DNA from: Heloderma charlesbogerti
Lineage: Eukaryota; Chordata; Lepidosauria; Squamata; Helodermatidae
NCBI GenBank assembly: GCA_026122225.1
Contig: JANEZZ010000407.1
Location: 620,001 to 684,000 of the forward strand
DNA: 64,000 nt
Direction of reading: 5' to 3'
Within the stretch, counting starts at the first letter, position 1, and each line of letters begins with the position of its first letter. Positions 54,308-64,000 of this stretch are shown here, piece after piece. The notes under the pieces were generated by a model that saw only the letters and a list, made by a program, of their open reading frames with translations, was not told the origin of the DNA and searched no databases. The translations under genes and the position numbers were made by a program.

Positions 54308-55514
54308 GTCTGGAAGCATCCTTGATCACGGACCACTGCTCTCCGGGCCCTCTCACGCATCCCTTTGCCTCCAGGGTTGCTCCCAGCTCCTCCCCAGGGA
54401 AGTGCCCACTGGGGCTGGAGGAGTGGAATTTGCCCCAGGCCTGTGAAGGGGCTCTTGCCACCCGCCCTCAGGAGAGAGGGGTCACTGGAGCCACACAAGG
54501 CACCTTCTAGCCAAGAGGCATTCCAGAGAGGAGGCTGCCCTGGAGTGCAACCTGGCTGGGGACATGTAAAAGCACACAGCTGCAGTTTGGACTGGGCCAC
54601 CTGAATAGCCGGTTACTCTTAGCTGACTGTGTGCGCAAAACTGGAAGGTGAAGCCTTCATTTCCTTTGTCTTATCCCCTGCCCCACAGTGAATAGGATCT
54701 GCTCAGCAGATGGTCACGGTACTATGATCTTGTCAAAGCACCATGGGCAGCAAGGCTGTGTATTCTGACTGTCCCTCCTTCCCTTACTCCGTTCTCAGCT
54801 GGAATGTTAATAGCTGCAGTTCCCCGAGGAGCTCCAGTTACACGGCTCTGGGGCACAAGAAGTCACAGAAAGGGCTGGCCTTTGGCACTGGCAGTCTGGC
54901 GCTCTGCGCCAGTTTCGCAGGACCAGTGTGAAAAGGGGCCTTGTGTGGTCCCTTATCTTGCCCGCAAGGGTTACTTGCAGCCGGCCTGAGACTGGCAAGG
55001 GCCAGCAAGCTCCCCCCGCCCCCGCCCCGGCAGCCTCCATCTTCAACCTTCCCAGCCCTGGCCAAACCAAAAATGAGTAAGGGCGTTGTGAGCGGCAACT
55101 TCCTTCTGGCTGTCTCCGCCTTAATCAGCCAAGTAATATGCCAGCATAAGTAATCCTTTGTTTGTTGTTTTATATTAGGACTCTCCTGCCCTCTCTTTAT
55201 TATGATATGGCTTTATAAAAGAAGAGTTTAAATCCATTGGTGCGAAGACTGCGCTCTGCGCTCTGTGCTCCCTCCAAGGCTGCGTGGCTTCGGATTTCGC
55301 TGACAGGGCCTCATCCCCTCAGGGGTGTTTCAGGCCCTGAGGCACCACCGCTTCCCAGCAGCTTCCCTGCGCGCCCTGTGGGCTGCAGCCCTCTGAGGGT
55401 GGCGCCTCTTCTCCAAGGTCCGTGTGTCAGATTGAGGCTGTTTCTAGACCGAGGGAGCACCCTCCCAGCAGTAGCCAGCCATCGCAAGGCCTTGTACTGC
55501 TCTTCCGCCTTTCC
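54308..55514. other. No gene recognised
   Basis: A C-rich run lies at 55011-55030, and an AT-rich patch 'tatggctttataaaag' at about 55207. Neither can be tied to a gene. Confidence 0.35.
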
Positions 55515-55668
55515 TTCCTTGAGGGATTTTTCTGGAAAGAAAAAAGATGGAAGAAGCAATGGGAAAACATGGGAGGGCTAGGAACTAAAGACGATGTCGT
55601 CCGGACTCCCTGTAACATTTTGTTCATGAGGCAAGGTGATGGCACAATCAAAGCCTCGTCCAGAAGGA
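55515..55668 (-). repeat. Unnamed interspersed repeat, copy C
   Basis: Inverted, it reads 'ggacgaggctttgattgtgc', 'gggagtccggacgac', 'cccatgttttcccattgctt' and 'ctttccagaaaaatccc', parallel to copies A and B. Confidence 0.55.
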
Positions 55669-55904
55669 TGCCTTGTCCCCAACTATCTTCAGAACCCCCC
55701 CACCCCCCCATGGGCAAGAGGGCCGGCTCTGGCCATGGGTTCACTCCCTTCCCTGAGGAGACAAGGGAGATGGAACCACGACCTTCATCAGCCTGGACCA
55801 GCACAGCCAGGCTTCTGTGTCCAGGATGTCTGAGGAGCTCCACTCATGCACGGAAAGCACTGCAAACCGTTGAAAAACCCCTGTCTGCCTGCCTGCACTT
55901 TCAG

Positions 55905-56258
55905 ATCAGCAAGAGAGGTGCTCATCTCTCTCGCCCACCTTGGAGGGCAGTTCGGTGGGTGAGTACATGAGAGAGGGCCTCTGCCACAGTGGCCCCACAC
56001 CTCTGGAACGAGCAGGCTTTGGGGAAGGCCCTGAAGACTTACTTGCTTCCTCTGGCTTTCCCCAATTGTGTCTTACTGGACTGTTCTGCTCTGTAGCTGC
56101 AATTATACTGTAGGTTTTTAGTAACATTTCATTGCTGGCATCTGCTGTTTTATGAACGTTTGCTGCATTATTACTGTATCATCATATATGAACTTTAACA
56201 TTATAAGCTGTAAGTTTCTACCTGAAAGCCAGTCCAGAAATGCTTAAATAAATAAATA
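55905..56258 (+). mobile_element. L2 LINE 3' end, old
   Basis: 'gagagggcctctgccacagt', 'cacacctctggaacgagc' and 'gaaggccctgaagacttact' are worn L2 C-terminal coding text. A 3' UTR and an AAAT-type tail near 56245 follow. Confidence 0.65.
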
Positions 56259-57452
56259 GAAAGAACTGAAAGTGCCGTAGCCTTGGGGAGTGAGCCAAGA
56301 AGCCTCAAGGCACAGGGCTCTGTGCTGGAGATTTGGGCCCCCCAAACAGGATTCTGCAGCAAATCACCAGGCAGGAGGGATGTCGGAGAAATCCACCACA
56401 GATTCAAATGAGTGTGGATTTCTATGAATTTGGCCTGTGGATTCCGCAGTGGGCTGGCTTTTTCCAAGTCACACAGGTTCTGTGGGCTTGTGGGTCAGAT
56501 TTGGGGGGGGGGGATTTGAGCAAATGCACATCTGAGCAAGTGCACAATTGCACTGATGCACTGGCATTTGTGAATAGGAAGGACATTCTCAGACCTTCCC
56601 CAAATAATTCTGATTCCATCAATGAGCAGACGCCAGAACGAAAGAAGCCTGACAGCCTGCGAGACACAGATCAGGCAGATTTGACCAAATGTGTGCCCCC
56701 CAGCTAGAGAGCCAGATGCAGAGAGTGTGCGCAGCATGAGAGGCGGTGGCCATGCCTAGAGGACTGATGGGCACGCCAAGAGGCAGCGGAGCGGCATCCC
56801 TGGACTGCTCCCCCCTCCATGCCTCCCCAGTGGGGCCGTCCCCGTGGCAAGCCCGCCTGCTTGCTTGGCCCTCCAGCGGTGACTGCAGCAAGAAACTGGA
56901 ACGAAAGCAGCTGCGGCTTATGTAATGCTCCTTGTTGCTTTCCTAGCAGCAGCTTAAATAGGACACAGCAACAGCTTAGGAAGAGAACCGGCTGGGAAGG
57001 GAGGGGGAGGGGGAGGGGAGGCCCCGCTGCATACTGGGTTGATTCCCAGTGACTTGGGCATTTGTCTGGTAAAAAGCAGAAGGGGAACGCTAAAACCAGA
57101 CCAAATGCACAAAGAAAACCAAAGGGCCAATGAAGACATTTTTCAAATAAACCCAATGCATTTTGGAAGAAAGAGTTCCTTCTTCAGGGGCAATCCTAGA
57201 TTTCCAGATTCTGGGAATTTTTCCAGTTATTTGTATTTTCGATGTAATCTTTCTTTTGGCATGGCCTTTAGCATTTACAGTGAACACATGATGATGAAAT
57301 CCTAGGAACAGGCCAAGCCAGCTTCCAAAAAGGCAGTGACTCCCTTGGGAAGCTGGCTTAGCCTGTCCCCAGAATTTGGACATGCAAGGTTGTCCCCGAG
57401 GGAGGAGAGCTCCATTCCAGAATGTGCTGGGCTTATTCAAATAATTTCCTCA
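56259..57452. other. No gene recognised
   Basis: 57155-57190 has 'ttggaagaaagagttccttc' next to 'ttcaggggc', reminiscent of an element end, but no family can be assigned. A purine-rich tract lies at 56995-57020. Confidence 0.35.
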
Positions 57453-57700
57453 CTGGCCCCTAGGGATGTACGAAAGTTCCACCACGGATCTCGGGGAGGC
57501 CGGATGCCAGCGCATTCGGCCCCCTGAAATCGGTGGCGGAACAGTCCGCCACCCCCCCCGGGACGGGACTTACCTGGGGTGGATCTTCCTGGTGGTGGCG
57601 GCGGCGGCTCCGGCGGCGGTTCAGTGGTGGCGGCTGCGGTGGCCGGTCTTCTGACCGGCTGCCGCCGCCGCCATTTCCAGGTTAAAAAAAAAAAAAAACA

Positions 57701-57738
57701 CGTGATAGGCTACGTAAAGATTTACGTAGCCTATCACG
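57701..57738. repeat. Perfect palindrome 1 in the hAT-like element
   Basis: An 18-bp arm CGTGATAGGCTACGTAAA is followed by GA and its exact inverse complement. It can extrude as an 18-bp stem. Confidence 0.95.
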
Positions 57739-57763
57739 GCTAGATTTAAAAAAAACACCGTGA

Positions 57764-57791
57764 TAGGCTACGTAAATGTTTACATAGCCTA
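57764..57791. repeat. Palindrome 2 in the hAT-like element
   Basis: TAGGCTACGTAAA, two central bases, then its inverse with one mismatch (TTTACATAGCCTA). Confidence 0.93.
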
Positions 57792-57879
57792 GGCTGACTT
57801 AAAAAAACAAACAAACACGCGCATATGCAAATGGCAGCACCCATGGCCGCCGCCATTTGTGTTCCTTATTTTGGCACGT

Positions 57880-57911
57880 CTTAGTCTACGTAAACATTTA
57901 CATAGACTAAG
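57880..57911. repeat. Palindrome 3 in the hAT-like element
   Basis: CTTAGTCTACGTAAA, CA, then its inverse with one mismatch. The CTACGTAAA core is shared with the others but the outer stem differs. Weaker pairing continues outward ('gttccttatttt' at 57861 with 'aaaataaggggaac' at 57918). Confidence 0.92.
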
Positions 57912-57981
57912 ATGGCGAAAATAAGGGGAACGCAAATAGCGTAGCATCTACGCCATTTGTGCACGTGCGGTTTTTAAAAAA

Positions 57982-58029
57982 TCAGCCGTGATAGGCTACG
58001 TAAACATTTACGTAGCCTATCATGGCTGA
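57982..58029. repeat. Palindrome 4 in the hAT-like element
   Basis: A 48-bp palindrome with stem TCAGCCGTGATAGGCTACG followed by TAAA, centre CA, with one mismatch. It shares the whole stem core with palindrome 1. Confidence 0.95.
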
Positions 58030-58031
58030 CT

Positions 58032-58081
58032 GCAGGGATGCAAACGGCGGTGGCTATGGCCGCTGCCATTTGCGTCCCTGC
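58032..58081. repeat. Palindrome 5 in the hAT-like element
   Basis: GCAGGGATGCAAACGGCGGT pairs with 'gctgccatttgcgtccctgc' with a few mismatches. It lacks the TACGTAAA core but resembles text at 57825-57862. Confidence 0.85.
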
Positions 58082-58312
58082 TTGCCAGCGGCCGGATGTC
58101 CGGATGTCCGGCTGCTGGTGGAGCCGTCCGGCGGCTCCGCAGAATTGCTGCGGAGCACAGCCGGCTGGCCAGGATTCCGGGGGGGGGGGGGGAGGAACGG
58201 AGCACCTCCCCCCACTGGTGAGGATTCCGGGGAGAGGGACGGAACGCCTCCCCCCACACTATCAGCATAATCCCCGAAAGGTAAGTACCTTTCGTACATC
58301 CCTACTGGCCCC

Positions 58313-59049
58313 TGTGAGGGCATGTTGTCTTCTAGCATCCCATTCAGGATGCCAAGCGACATTGAAAGTGGTGAGCAGAGGATGCAGGGGTGGGGTTGGG
58401 CTGGGGGCGGGTGGGAGGGAGGTTGGTCCCCTTGGATTTCCCTGCCTCGCTCTGAGCCTTGGGCCACATCTTGGGCACTCCAAGACCAGAGCTAGGACTT
58501 GAACCCCAAGGGACAGAAACGTCCTGATCTGAAAATGAGCGGGTCATTTCCCAGCCTCTCTTTCAGGGGTGGGCAACGCGTGGCCCATGGGCAGCATGTG
58601 AGAGCCACCACACCACTGAAATTTGTGGTAGCAAAACAAAGGGCCGTTTGCAGCCAGACGTGATGACAAGCCACTATGGCATGGTGAAAAGGTCAAATCT
58701 GGCTCGAGAACAAGACTGGCCGTGTTCCCAAAATAGGCCTCCCCCAAGCCCACATCCTGGCGCTCCTCCACCACCACCACCACCACCACGCAGGAGGCGG
58801 GGCGGAGCCACCTTCCCCGCTGGCCGCCTGATCTGAGTGCAGAGATGGTTGTGCCGTGGAGGGAGAGAATGGGCAGCCACCCACGCAGCCGTCCTGGGCA
58901 AACCGCTGCATGGCATCTACCAGGGCCGGAGACAGCCCCTTTCCCAAGCCAACTCCGCCAGGACCGTGCCGGCCTTCCGGGCCGCCACTGAATGCGTGGA
59001 GGTCTGAGGCTGGGGCCAGTGGGCGCAGCCCTGCTCCCCCTCTAGGGAA
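58313..59049. other. Possible hAT-type MITE end, otherwise unassigned
   Basis: 58564-58585 reads 'caggggtgggcaacgcgtgg', typical of one terminal repeat of hAT-type MITEs, but no matching right end was found. 58765-58795 is a CCA-type microsatellite. Confidence 0.4.
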
Positions 59050-60850
59050 GGTTCACGTCGGGGGTGAGAGCGGGGTCACCCGGAGCTGAAAGCTGGTCCC
59101 GGGTGCCTGCTGATTGCGCTCATCCTCGCGCGGGGCAACGAGCGTCCACGATCGGGCTCCGGTGCTTCGAAGGCTGCCTCGAGTCGCGAAGCGCCGCCTT
59201 GCTGAGCAGGACGGAGCACAATTTCCGCAGCTGCAGGAAGTGCTGGCGAGAGCAGGACCAGCGGCTGGCCGGGTCCGCTGCCCCAGTGCACCTCAGCGGC
59301 TGTTCCGAGGGCTTGGCGGGCGAGAGCCCGGTGTGGAGAAGGGGCCCGGCGAGAGGGGGCCTGTTGGGCGGACTAGCAAAATGGGATAAGGGCAGGCAAC
59401 TTGGATCATGGCCCGCAAGGCTGGGAAACTGCGGGCGCGGCCTGACGCAGCTGCGCTTTCTGCTGCTGTCGCGCGGTCGACCGCAGGTCCCGCGGCCTCT
59501 CCAGGCTCTGCCCGCCACATTCCGCCCACGGGGCCACTCCGGCCTTGCCCAGCGCTACCTTGGCACCCGAATCGTGGCCCTGAGGCCACCCGGGCGCTGG
59601 GGAGGGACCGTCCCGGGGCAGTCGGGCTCGCCAGCAGCAGCCAAAGGAAGCGGCTCCGCGTCGGGGCTCGAGAGGCCCCCGGAGGAAGCGCCCTGCCAGG
59701 CCGGCGGCGCGCGGAGAGGGGCCGCTTCCCGGGCAGGACGCGGCGCCTCCTCGCCTCCCCACCCGCCTCCGGCTCCCCGGCAAAGCTTCCTGCCGGCGAA
59801 GCTGCTTCCTGCCCGGCCCCCGGGCTGCCCGCGGCGATAACAACGCGCGCCCGTTCCGGGTCGGTCCAGGGCGGCGGCGCGGAGCGGGGAGACGCAGCCC
59901 ACGGGGCGGGCGGCGAGCCTCGGGCAGGAGCCGCGCCCGCTCCGGAAAGCCCGCGCCGCTGGCAGCGCCGTCCCGCGTCCGCCGCTGGAAGCGCGCTGAA
60001 AAAGGAGAGGCCGCCCGGCGGCCGCGGGCGCGTCCCAGGCGTCCTCCGGGGTCTCCCCGCTCCCCCGGCCAGGCTGCGGGAGAGGAAGATCAGGGCGCCC
60101 TCTCCACGGCCGGGGCGGCCGCTGCGGGGAGCCTGCGGCTTCCCCCACGGCCCGCCTCGCCCCTCGGAAGCCGCGTGGCTCCCGGGGCTTCATTCCGGGA
60201 GGTCCTAGGCGCCCCAACGGGCCCGGCCCGTGGCGCCCCCCGCCAGCGAGACCGTGACACACCCACGCCCTCCACGCTGCCCTCCGCCGCGGGCGCGCCG
60301 CCGGGGCCCCGACGGAGCGTCCGCCCTCTCCGTCGGCCGCCCAGACTCGGGCAGGCAGGGGCTCCCCGGAGAACGTGCCCGCGGCCCGGAGACGAGCCCC
60401 CCCCGCGCCTGCTGGGCACGCGCCACCCAGCGCCTCCCACTGCGCTCCTCTTGGCCGGGGGACTCCGGCAGCGCCAACTCGGCAGCTCGCGCGGGCCAGC
60501 GGGCCAATTTTCCAGACTGCCCCGGCCCAGAGTCTGATGCGTGGAGCAGGTGGACGCGGGGGCGGGGGCAGGTGAAGGGGGAAGCAGCCGCATTTCGACC
60601 CCGGTGGGCGGCGCGCTCCCCCGTGAAACCCCGGGCTGTGCTCCGGCGGAGTTCCGTGCGCGGGCAGTCGTCTTGACGGACAGCGCTGGGCGGGCCCGGC
60701 CCCGGCGACACAGCCCTGTGGCTGCCCGCCCCGTCCCACCGTGTGATCTGCGGGCGGGTCCGGGCGCCACTGCCGAGGGGCGCTCTTGGCATTCCGGCCC
60801 CTCGGCCCCACCAGCATCCTAACCAGAGCGGGGCAGAGGAAGAGAGGGGG
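59050..60850. promoter_or_regulatory. CpG island 3
   Basis: A block of about 1.8 kb is very rich in CpG, densest at 59680-60500. Long frames are open on both strands because stop codons are rare in such sequence; none shows a known domain. A host promoter or first exon is plausible. Confidence 0.6.
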
Positions 60851-62931
60851 CAGAAGGGGACGCGCCCGTTGGCAGAAGGCTGGTCAGCGGCAGCACGGGG
60901 CAAAGAACAGCCATGGTGGGGAAGGTCAGCGGGGGACTGGCCGAGGGAGCAGTGAAACAGCCCCGACCCCAGGACGCTCGGGGGCCCTGGCGGAGGACGT
61001 GGCACCCCTCGGACCCAGTCCTTCCCCAGACGTGTACCGCTGCGCAGGAGTCTCTTTCCTCCAGCTCCGCTTGTTTCAGTGGGGGTTCAGCGGGAGAAGT
61101 TCCCGGGGCATCGGCCCAGCATTCCCTGTCCTTCGACGGACTATGTTCTGCGATAAAAGGGATGGATGATTGCCCCGAATTACCCCCCCGCTCAGTGATA
61201 TCACATCCTGTGCGTTCTGCTGAGCTTCTTTGGAATTTCCACCCGAAGCGCCAAAGGAGAGCCTCCTTCTGGGCCAGGCTCTGGGCAGGGGGCTGAGGAG
61301 GACGAGGGGGCCGTTAAGGGCAGAGAGACAAAGCAGCACAAGATGTCTGTCCAAACAGGCCACGGGAGAAGGACGTGCACTCTTAGGAGAGAGATGCAAG
61401 CTCTTCTATGACAGAAGCTGGAAGCAAAGCATTTGCTTTTTCCTCGTCTTATTTCACGTTTCAATTCTGATAGAAAGAACTAGACCGGGATGGGGGCGAC
61501 GTTCCTGTCTAGCAAGGGGAGCAGAAAGTGGGAAAGGAGTTTGTTGGGGAGCGCATTTGGAGAGTGCCCGCAATTATGGAAACACAGAACTGATAACTGC
61601 TAATAAGGAAACGCAGGAGCTGAAAGACTCCTGGTGCAAATATTCAAAGTAGGAAATGCTATTAATCCAAAACAACAAAGTCACATCTGTTTTCAGATTT
61701 TGCAAACTGCATTTGGACAAGTCACTCTTGTGAAACTCTGAGATACATCCCGAAGGTTGCGAATTGGAAAACCCGGTGCTTTCGGGGGGGGGGGGCGGGG
61801 GGGAGGGCGCTCCATGGCTTAATCTCCCACAGCTGAAGTGTGCCTTCCTGTTTTGAGTAGAAAAAACAGGAAAACTTCCTGGCAGGAAGAACAGTCCAGC
61901 CATGGAAAAAATTGCTCTGGAAACCTCCTCTGGAAGATTGGAGAGAGAGGCTGGGTGGGGTGGGTGCTGTCAAAGTGGCTGGACAGCCAGGAAACCTTCC
62001 TGCAGCAAGATGTGCGTGTGTGTCGTGTGTGTCGTGGGGGGCGGGAGAGTTTGGAGTAAGCGACCTTGGGCCCTCTCCCTAAAAGGCCGCTTTCTCTCTT
62101 AGGCACCCCCCTGGCCTTATCCTCATAGCATCCACAGGCATCCTTCGCCAGGGCCAGCATCAAGGGTCGGCAGGGCTGGGCTCTTGCCTAGGGCCCACAC
62201 CCCAGCAGGGGCCCAGCAGCAAGAGCCCCCTGGAGTGGCTCCCCCTCTTCCCCCTGCAACCTGCTTGTTCCCCTGCCTCTGGCTCTGACCCGGGCAACAG
62301 GTGGGGGGCAGGGGCAGGAGACGCCGCGGCTGCCTCACTCCCCGGCTCTCTGCCTGCCAGCAAGCAAGCGGTGCAGGGAAGAGACCGAGGAGGAGGAGTG
62401 AGAGCGGCGGCGGCCCTGGCGGTGTGAAGGCGGAGCCACGGAAGGAGGGGCCGTGGGGGTGTCTCACCCAGGGGTCCCCTAAAGCCTGGAGCGGGACTGC
62501 CCTTCGCTATGCAGTGGTTCTGTCAGCGATTCCCCCTCTCTGACGGGGATGCGGAGTTGGGGGCTGAGACCTCCAAGGTCGTCTCTTGGCTGTGCGGGCG
62601 GTGGGGCGGTGGCTCAAGCCCCAGAGGCGGGGCGGGGGCCAGCCCTGCAGGAAGCCGTGATCCTGGTGCACCCAGGCAGAGCTGGGCCCCTCTCCCCGCA
62701 CGTGCAGGCGCCAAGAGTGGCTTCTGGGCTTGTCTAGAAAGGCAGCCCCCCCGCGCTCTGGCCCCGGGGTCTTTTCTTGCTCCACTCCTGTTGCAAACTC
62801 GCTGGTGTGCCCCCCCCCTTCAGCCACCGTGGATTCCCTCAGAATGGCCCACTGCCGCAGCAGGCAGCCTGTCGAACAGAAAATCTCTCGCTTGGCCTAG
62901 AAGCCCAGGAAGATGTGAGCGAGAGATTTTG
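60851..62931. other. No gene recognised
   Basis: A G-run lies at 61783-61806, a GT-rich tract at 62011-62040, and moderate GC richness at 62160-62800. I recognise no exon or repeat family. Confidence 0.35.
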
Positions 62932-64000
62932 ACATGGATTTGTCAAAAACAAGCCCTGCCAGACAAATCTGATTTCATTTTTTGATCAAGTAACCTCCCT
63001 TGTAGACCGTGGGAATGCTGTAGACATCATATACCTTATCTGGGCAGAGAGAGCCTAGCTACAGTTATCCATGCTCTGATAACTTCTCGTCTGGATTACT
63101 GCAATGCGTTATACGTGGGGCTGCCTTTGAAAACGGTCCGGAAACTTCAGCTGGTCCAAAATAGGGCAGCAAGATTGTTAACAGGGACTGGCCTGCGAGC
63201 TCATATTACGCCAGTACTTTTCCAGCTGCACTGGCTGCCAGTCCATTTCCGGGCCCGATTCAAAGTGCTGGTGTTAACATTCAAAGCCCTTAACGGCTTG
63301 GGCCAGGTTACCTGAAGGATCGCCTCCTCCCATATGTGCCTGCCTGGGCCTTAAGATCATTGTCAGCGGCCCTTCTCCATGAGCCCCTGCCAAAGGAAGT
63401 GAGGCAGGTGGCTACTAGGAGGAGGGCTTTTTCTGCTGTGGCACCCTGGCTCTGGAATGAGCTCCCTAGTGAGGTTCGCCTGGCGCCTACATTGTACTCC
63501 TTTCGGCGCCAGGTGAAGACCTTTTTATTTTCCCAGGCATTTTAGCATTTTAGCTTTCTAAATTTTTATCTTTGCTGTTTTAAATCTGTATTTTAAACTC
63601 CTGTACTGCTGCTAGGTTTTATTGTGGTTGTATTGTTATATTGTGGTTTTAATGTTCTATATATTTTAAATTGTTTTATTGTGTGTTGTTTGGTTTTAAT
63701 TTTTGTGAACCACCCAGAGAGCTTTGGCTATTGGGCGGTATATAAATAAATAAATAAATACCTCAACTTCAGCAAAGCTTTTGACAAAGTGCCCCATGAT
63801 CTCCTGATGAGCAAACTAGCTCAAAGTGGGCTAGATGAAACAATGATCCAGTGGATCCACAGTTGGCTACAGAATCGGACTCAAAGAGTGCTTATCAATG
63901 GGACCTTCTCAAACTGGGGAGAGGTAACGAGTGGGGTACCGCAGGGCTCAGTCCTGGGCCCAGTGCTCTTCAACATTTGTATTAATGACTTGGAGGAGGA
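62932..64000 (+). mobile_element. CR1 LINE, truncated, split by a young L2; runs off the window
   Basis: RT text 'acatggatttgtcaaaaaca' to 'gacatcatatacct' (62932-63036) continues at 63758 as 'atacctcaacttcagcaaag' through [15 protein letters not shown] and [11 protein letters not shown] to the window edge at 'ttggaggagga'. The interruption is the L2 at 63037-63757. Confidence 0.93.
63037..63757 (+). mobile_element. L2 LINE 3' end inside CR1
   Basis: It is nearly identical to 10198-12090 of the intact L2 but without the BovB, so its 3' UTR is the empty-site reference. The coding part (63115-63545) is open except for a one-base loss near 63302. ATACCT flanks it (63031-63036 and 63758-63763). 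The tail is an ATAA-type repeat. A 10-bp direct duplication 'cattttagcattttag' sits at the stop codon. Confidence 0.93.

Larger units (their letters stand above)
57461..58304. mobile_element. hAT-like non-autonomous transposon made of palindromes
   Basis: The 844-bp element has perfect 16-bp terminal inverted repeats (TAGGGATGTACGAAAG at 57461-57476 and its inverse at 58289-58304). An exact 8-bp target duplication CTGGCCCC flanks it (57453-57460 and 58305-58312). An 8-bp duplication with TAGGG-type ends is the hAT signature. There is no transposase frame. The inside is a series of hairpins: 57532-57553, a GGC-rich foldback at about 57595-57672, and the palindromes at 57701-57738, 57764-57791, 57880-57911, 57982-58029 and 58032-58081. 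Confidence 0.88.

Noticed and set aside
57140..57200. Penelope-type element end
   Set aside because: The 'aaagagttccttcttcagggg' phrase is suggestive, but there is no flanking repeat or coding text to support it.
59064..61005. Long open frames on both strands of CpG island 3
   Set aside because: Same composition artefact; no domain or conserved motif, and opposite strands are equally open.

Overview
This window looks like intergenic or intronic DNA from a squamate reptile, most likely a lizard. The grounds are the repeat mixture: RTE-BovB LINEs, CR1 LINEs with the ATTCTATG-type tail, L2 LINEs with intact reading frames, tRNA-derived and MIR-like SINEs, Tc1 and hAT-type DNA transposons, and a solo LTR. 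No mammalian L1 or Alu is seen. I recognise no host protein-coding exon. Three very GC- and CpG-rich blocks (about 1480-2900, 25760-26350 and 59050-60850) could be promoters or first exons of host genes, but I cannot name a gene. The open frames of several hundred codons on both strands inside them are composition artefacts.

Layout. 1-1345: CR1 pieces, one split by a solo LTR (643-1166), then CpG block 1. 3935-5345: an old CR1-clade element with a MIR-type SINE in it. 5842-6970: truncated CR1. 7108-12090: an L2 LINE with tandem 110/116-bp monomers at its 5' end and one intact 1010-codon frame; a truncated BovB sits in its 3' UTR. 12092-18310: two inverted copies of an undetermined repeat flank an old L2 that was later hit by CR1, a SINE and foldback elements. 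18483-22665: a nearly complete minus-strand CR1. 24684-25312: inverted CR1 pair. 25760-26350: CpG block 2. 28363-33315: BovB tip, SINEs, and a second CR1 carrying ORF1 (CR1 inside CR1 inside CR1). 33851-38377: CR1 copies, one with an L2 inside and one with a BovB-derived composite inside. 39419-40507: BovB. 43346-45923: CR1 (-). 46052-49880: old L2 (-) containing a near full-length BovB. 50180-52818: CR1 (+). 52828-53565: L2 (-). 57461-58304: an hAT-like non-autonomous transposon made of consecutive long palindromes. 59050-60850: CpG block 3. 62932-64000: CR1 (+) interrupted by a young L2.

The elements record an order of events. Young L2 copies lie inside CR1, BovB lies inside L2, a BovB-derived composite lies inside a CR1 tail, and a SINE lies on an L2/CR1 boundary. 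Many junctions show target-site duplications directly. BovB and L2 encode an endonuclease plus reverse transcriptase. CR1 also encodes ORF1 with a zinc-knuckle-like start and an SGNH-esterase-like domain. The SINEs and the BovB composite encode no protein and would depend on LINE machinery. The two most unusual objects are the palindrome-chain hAT-like element and the BovB-derived composite.
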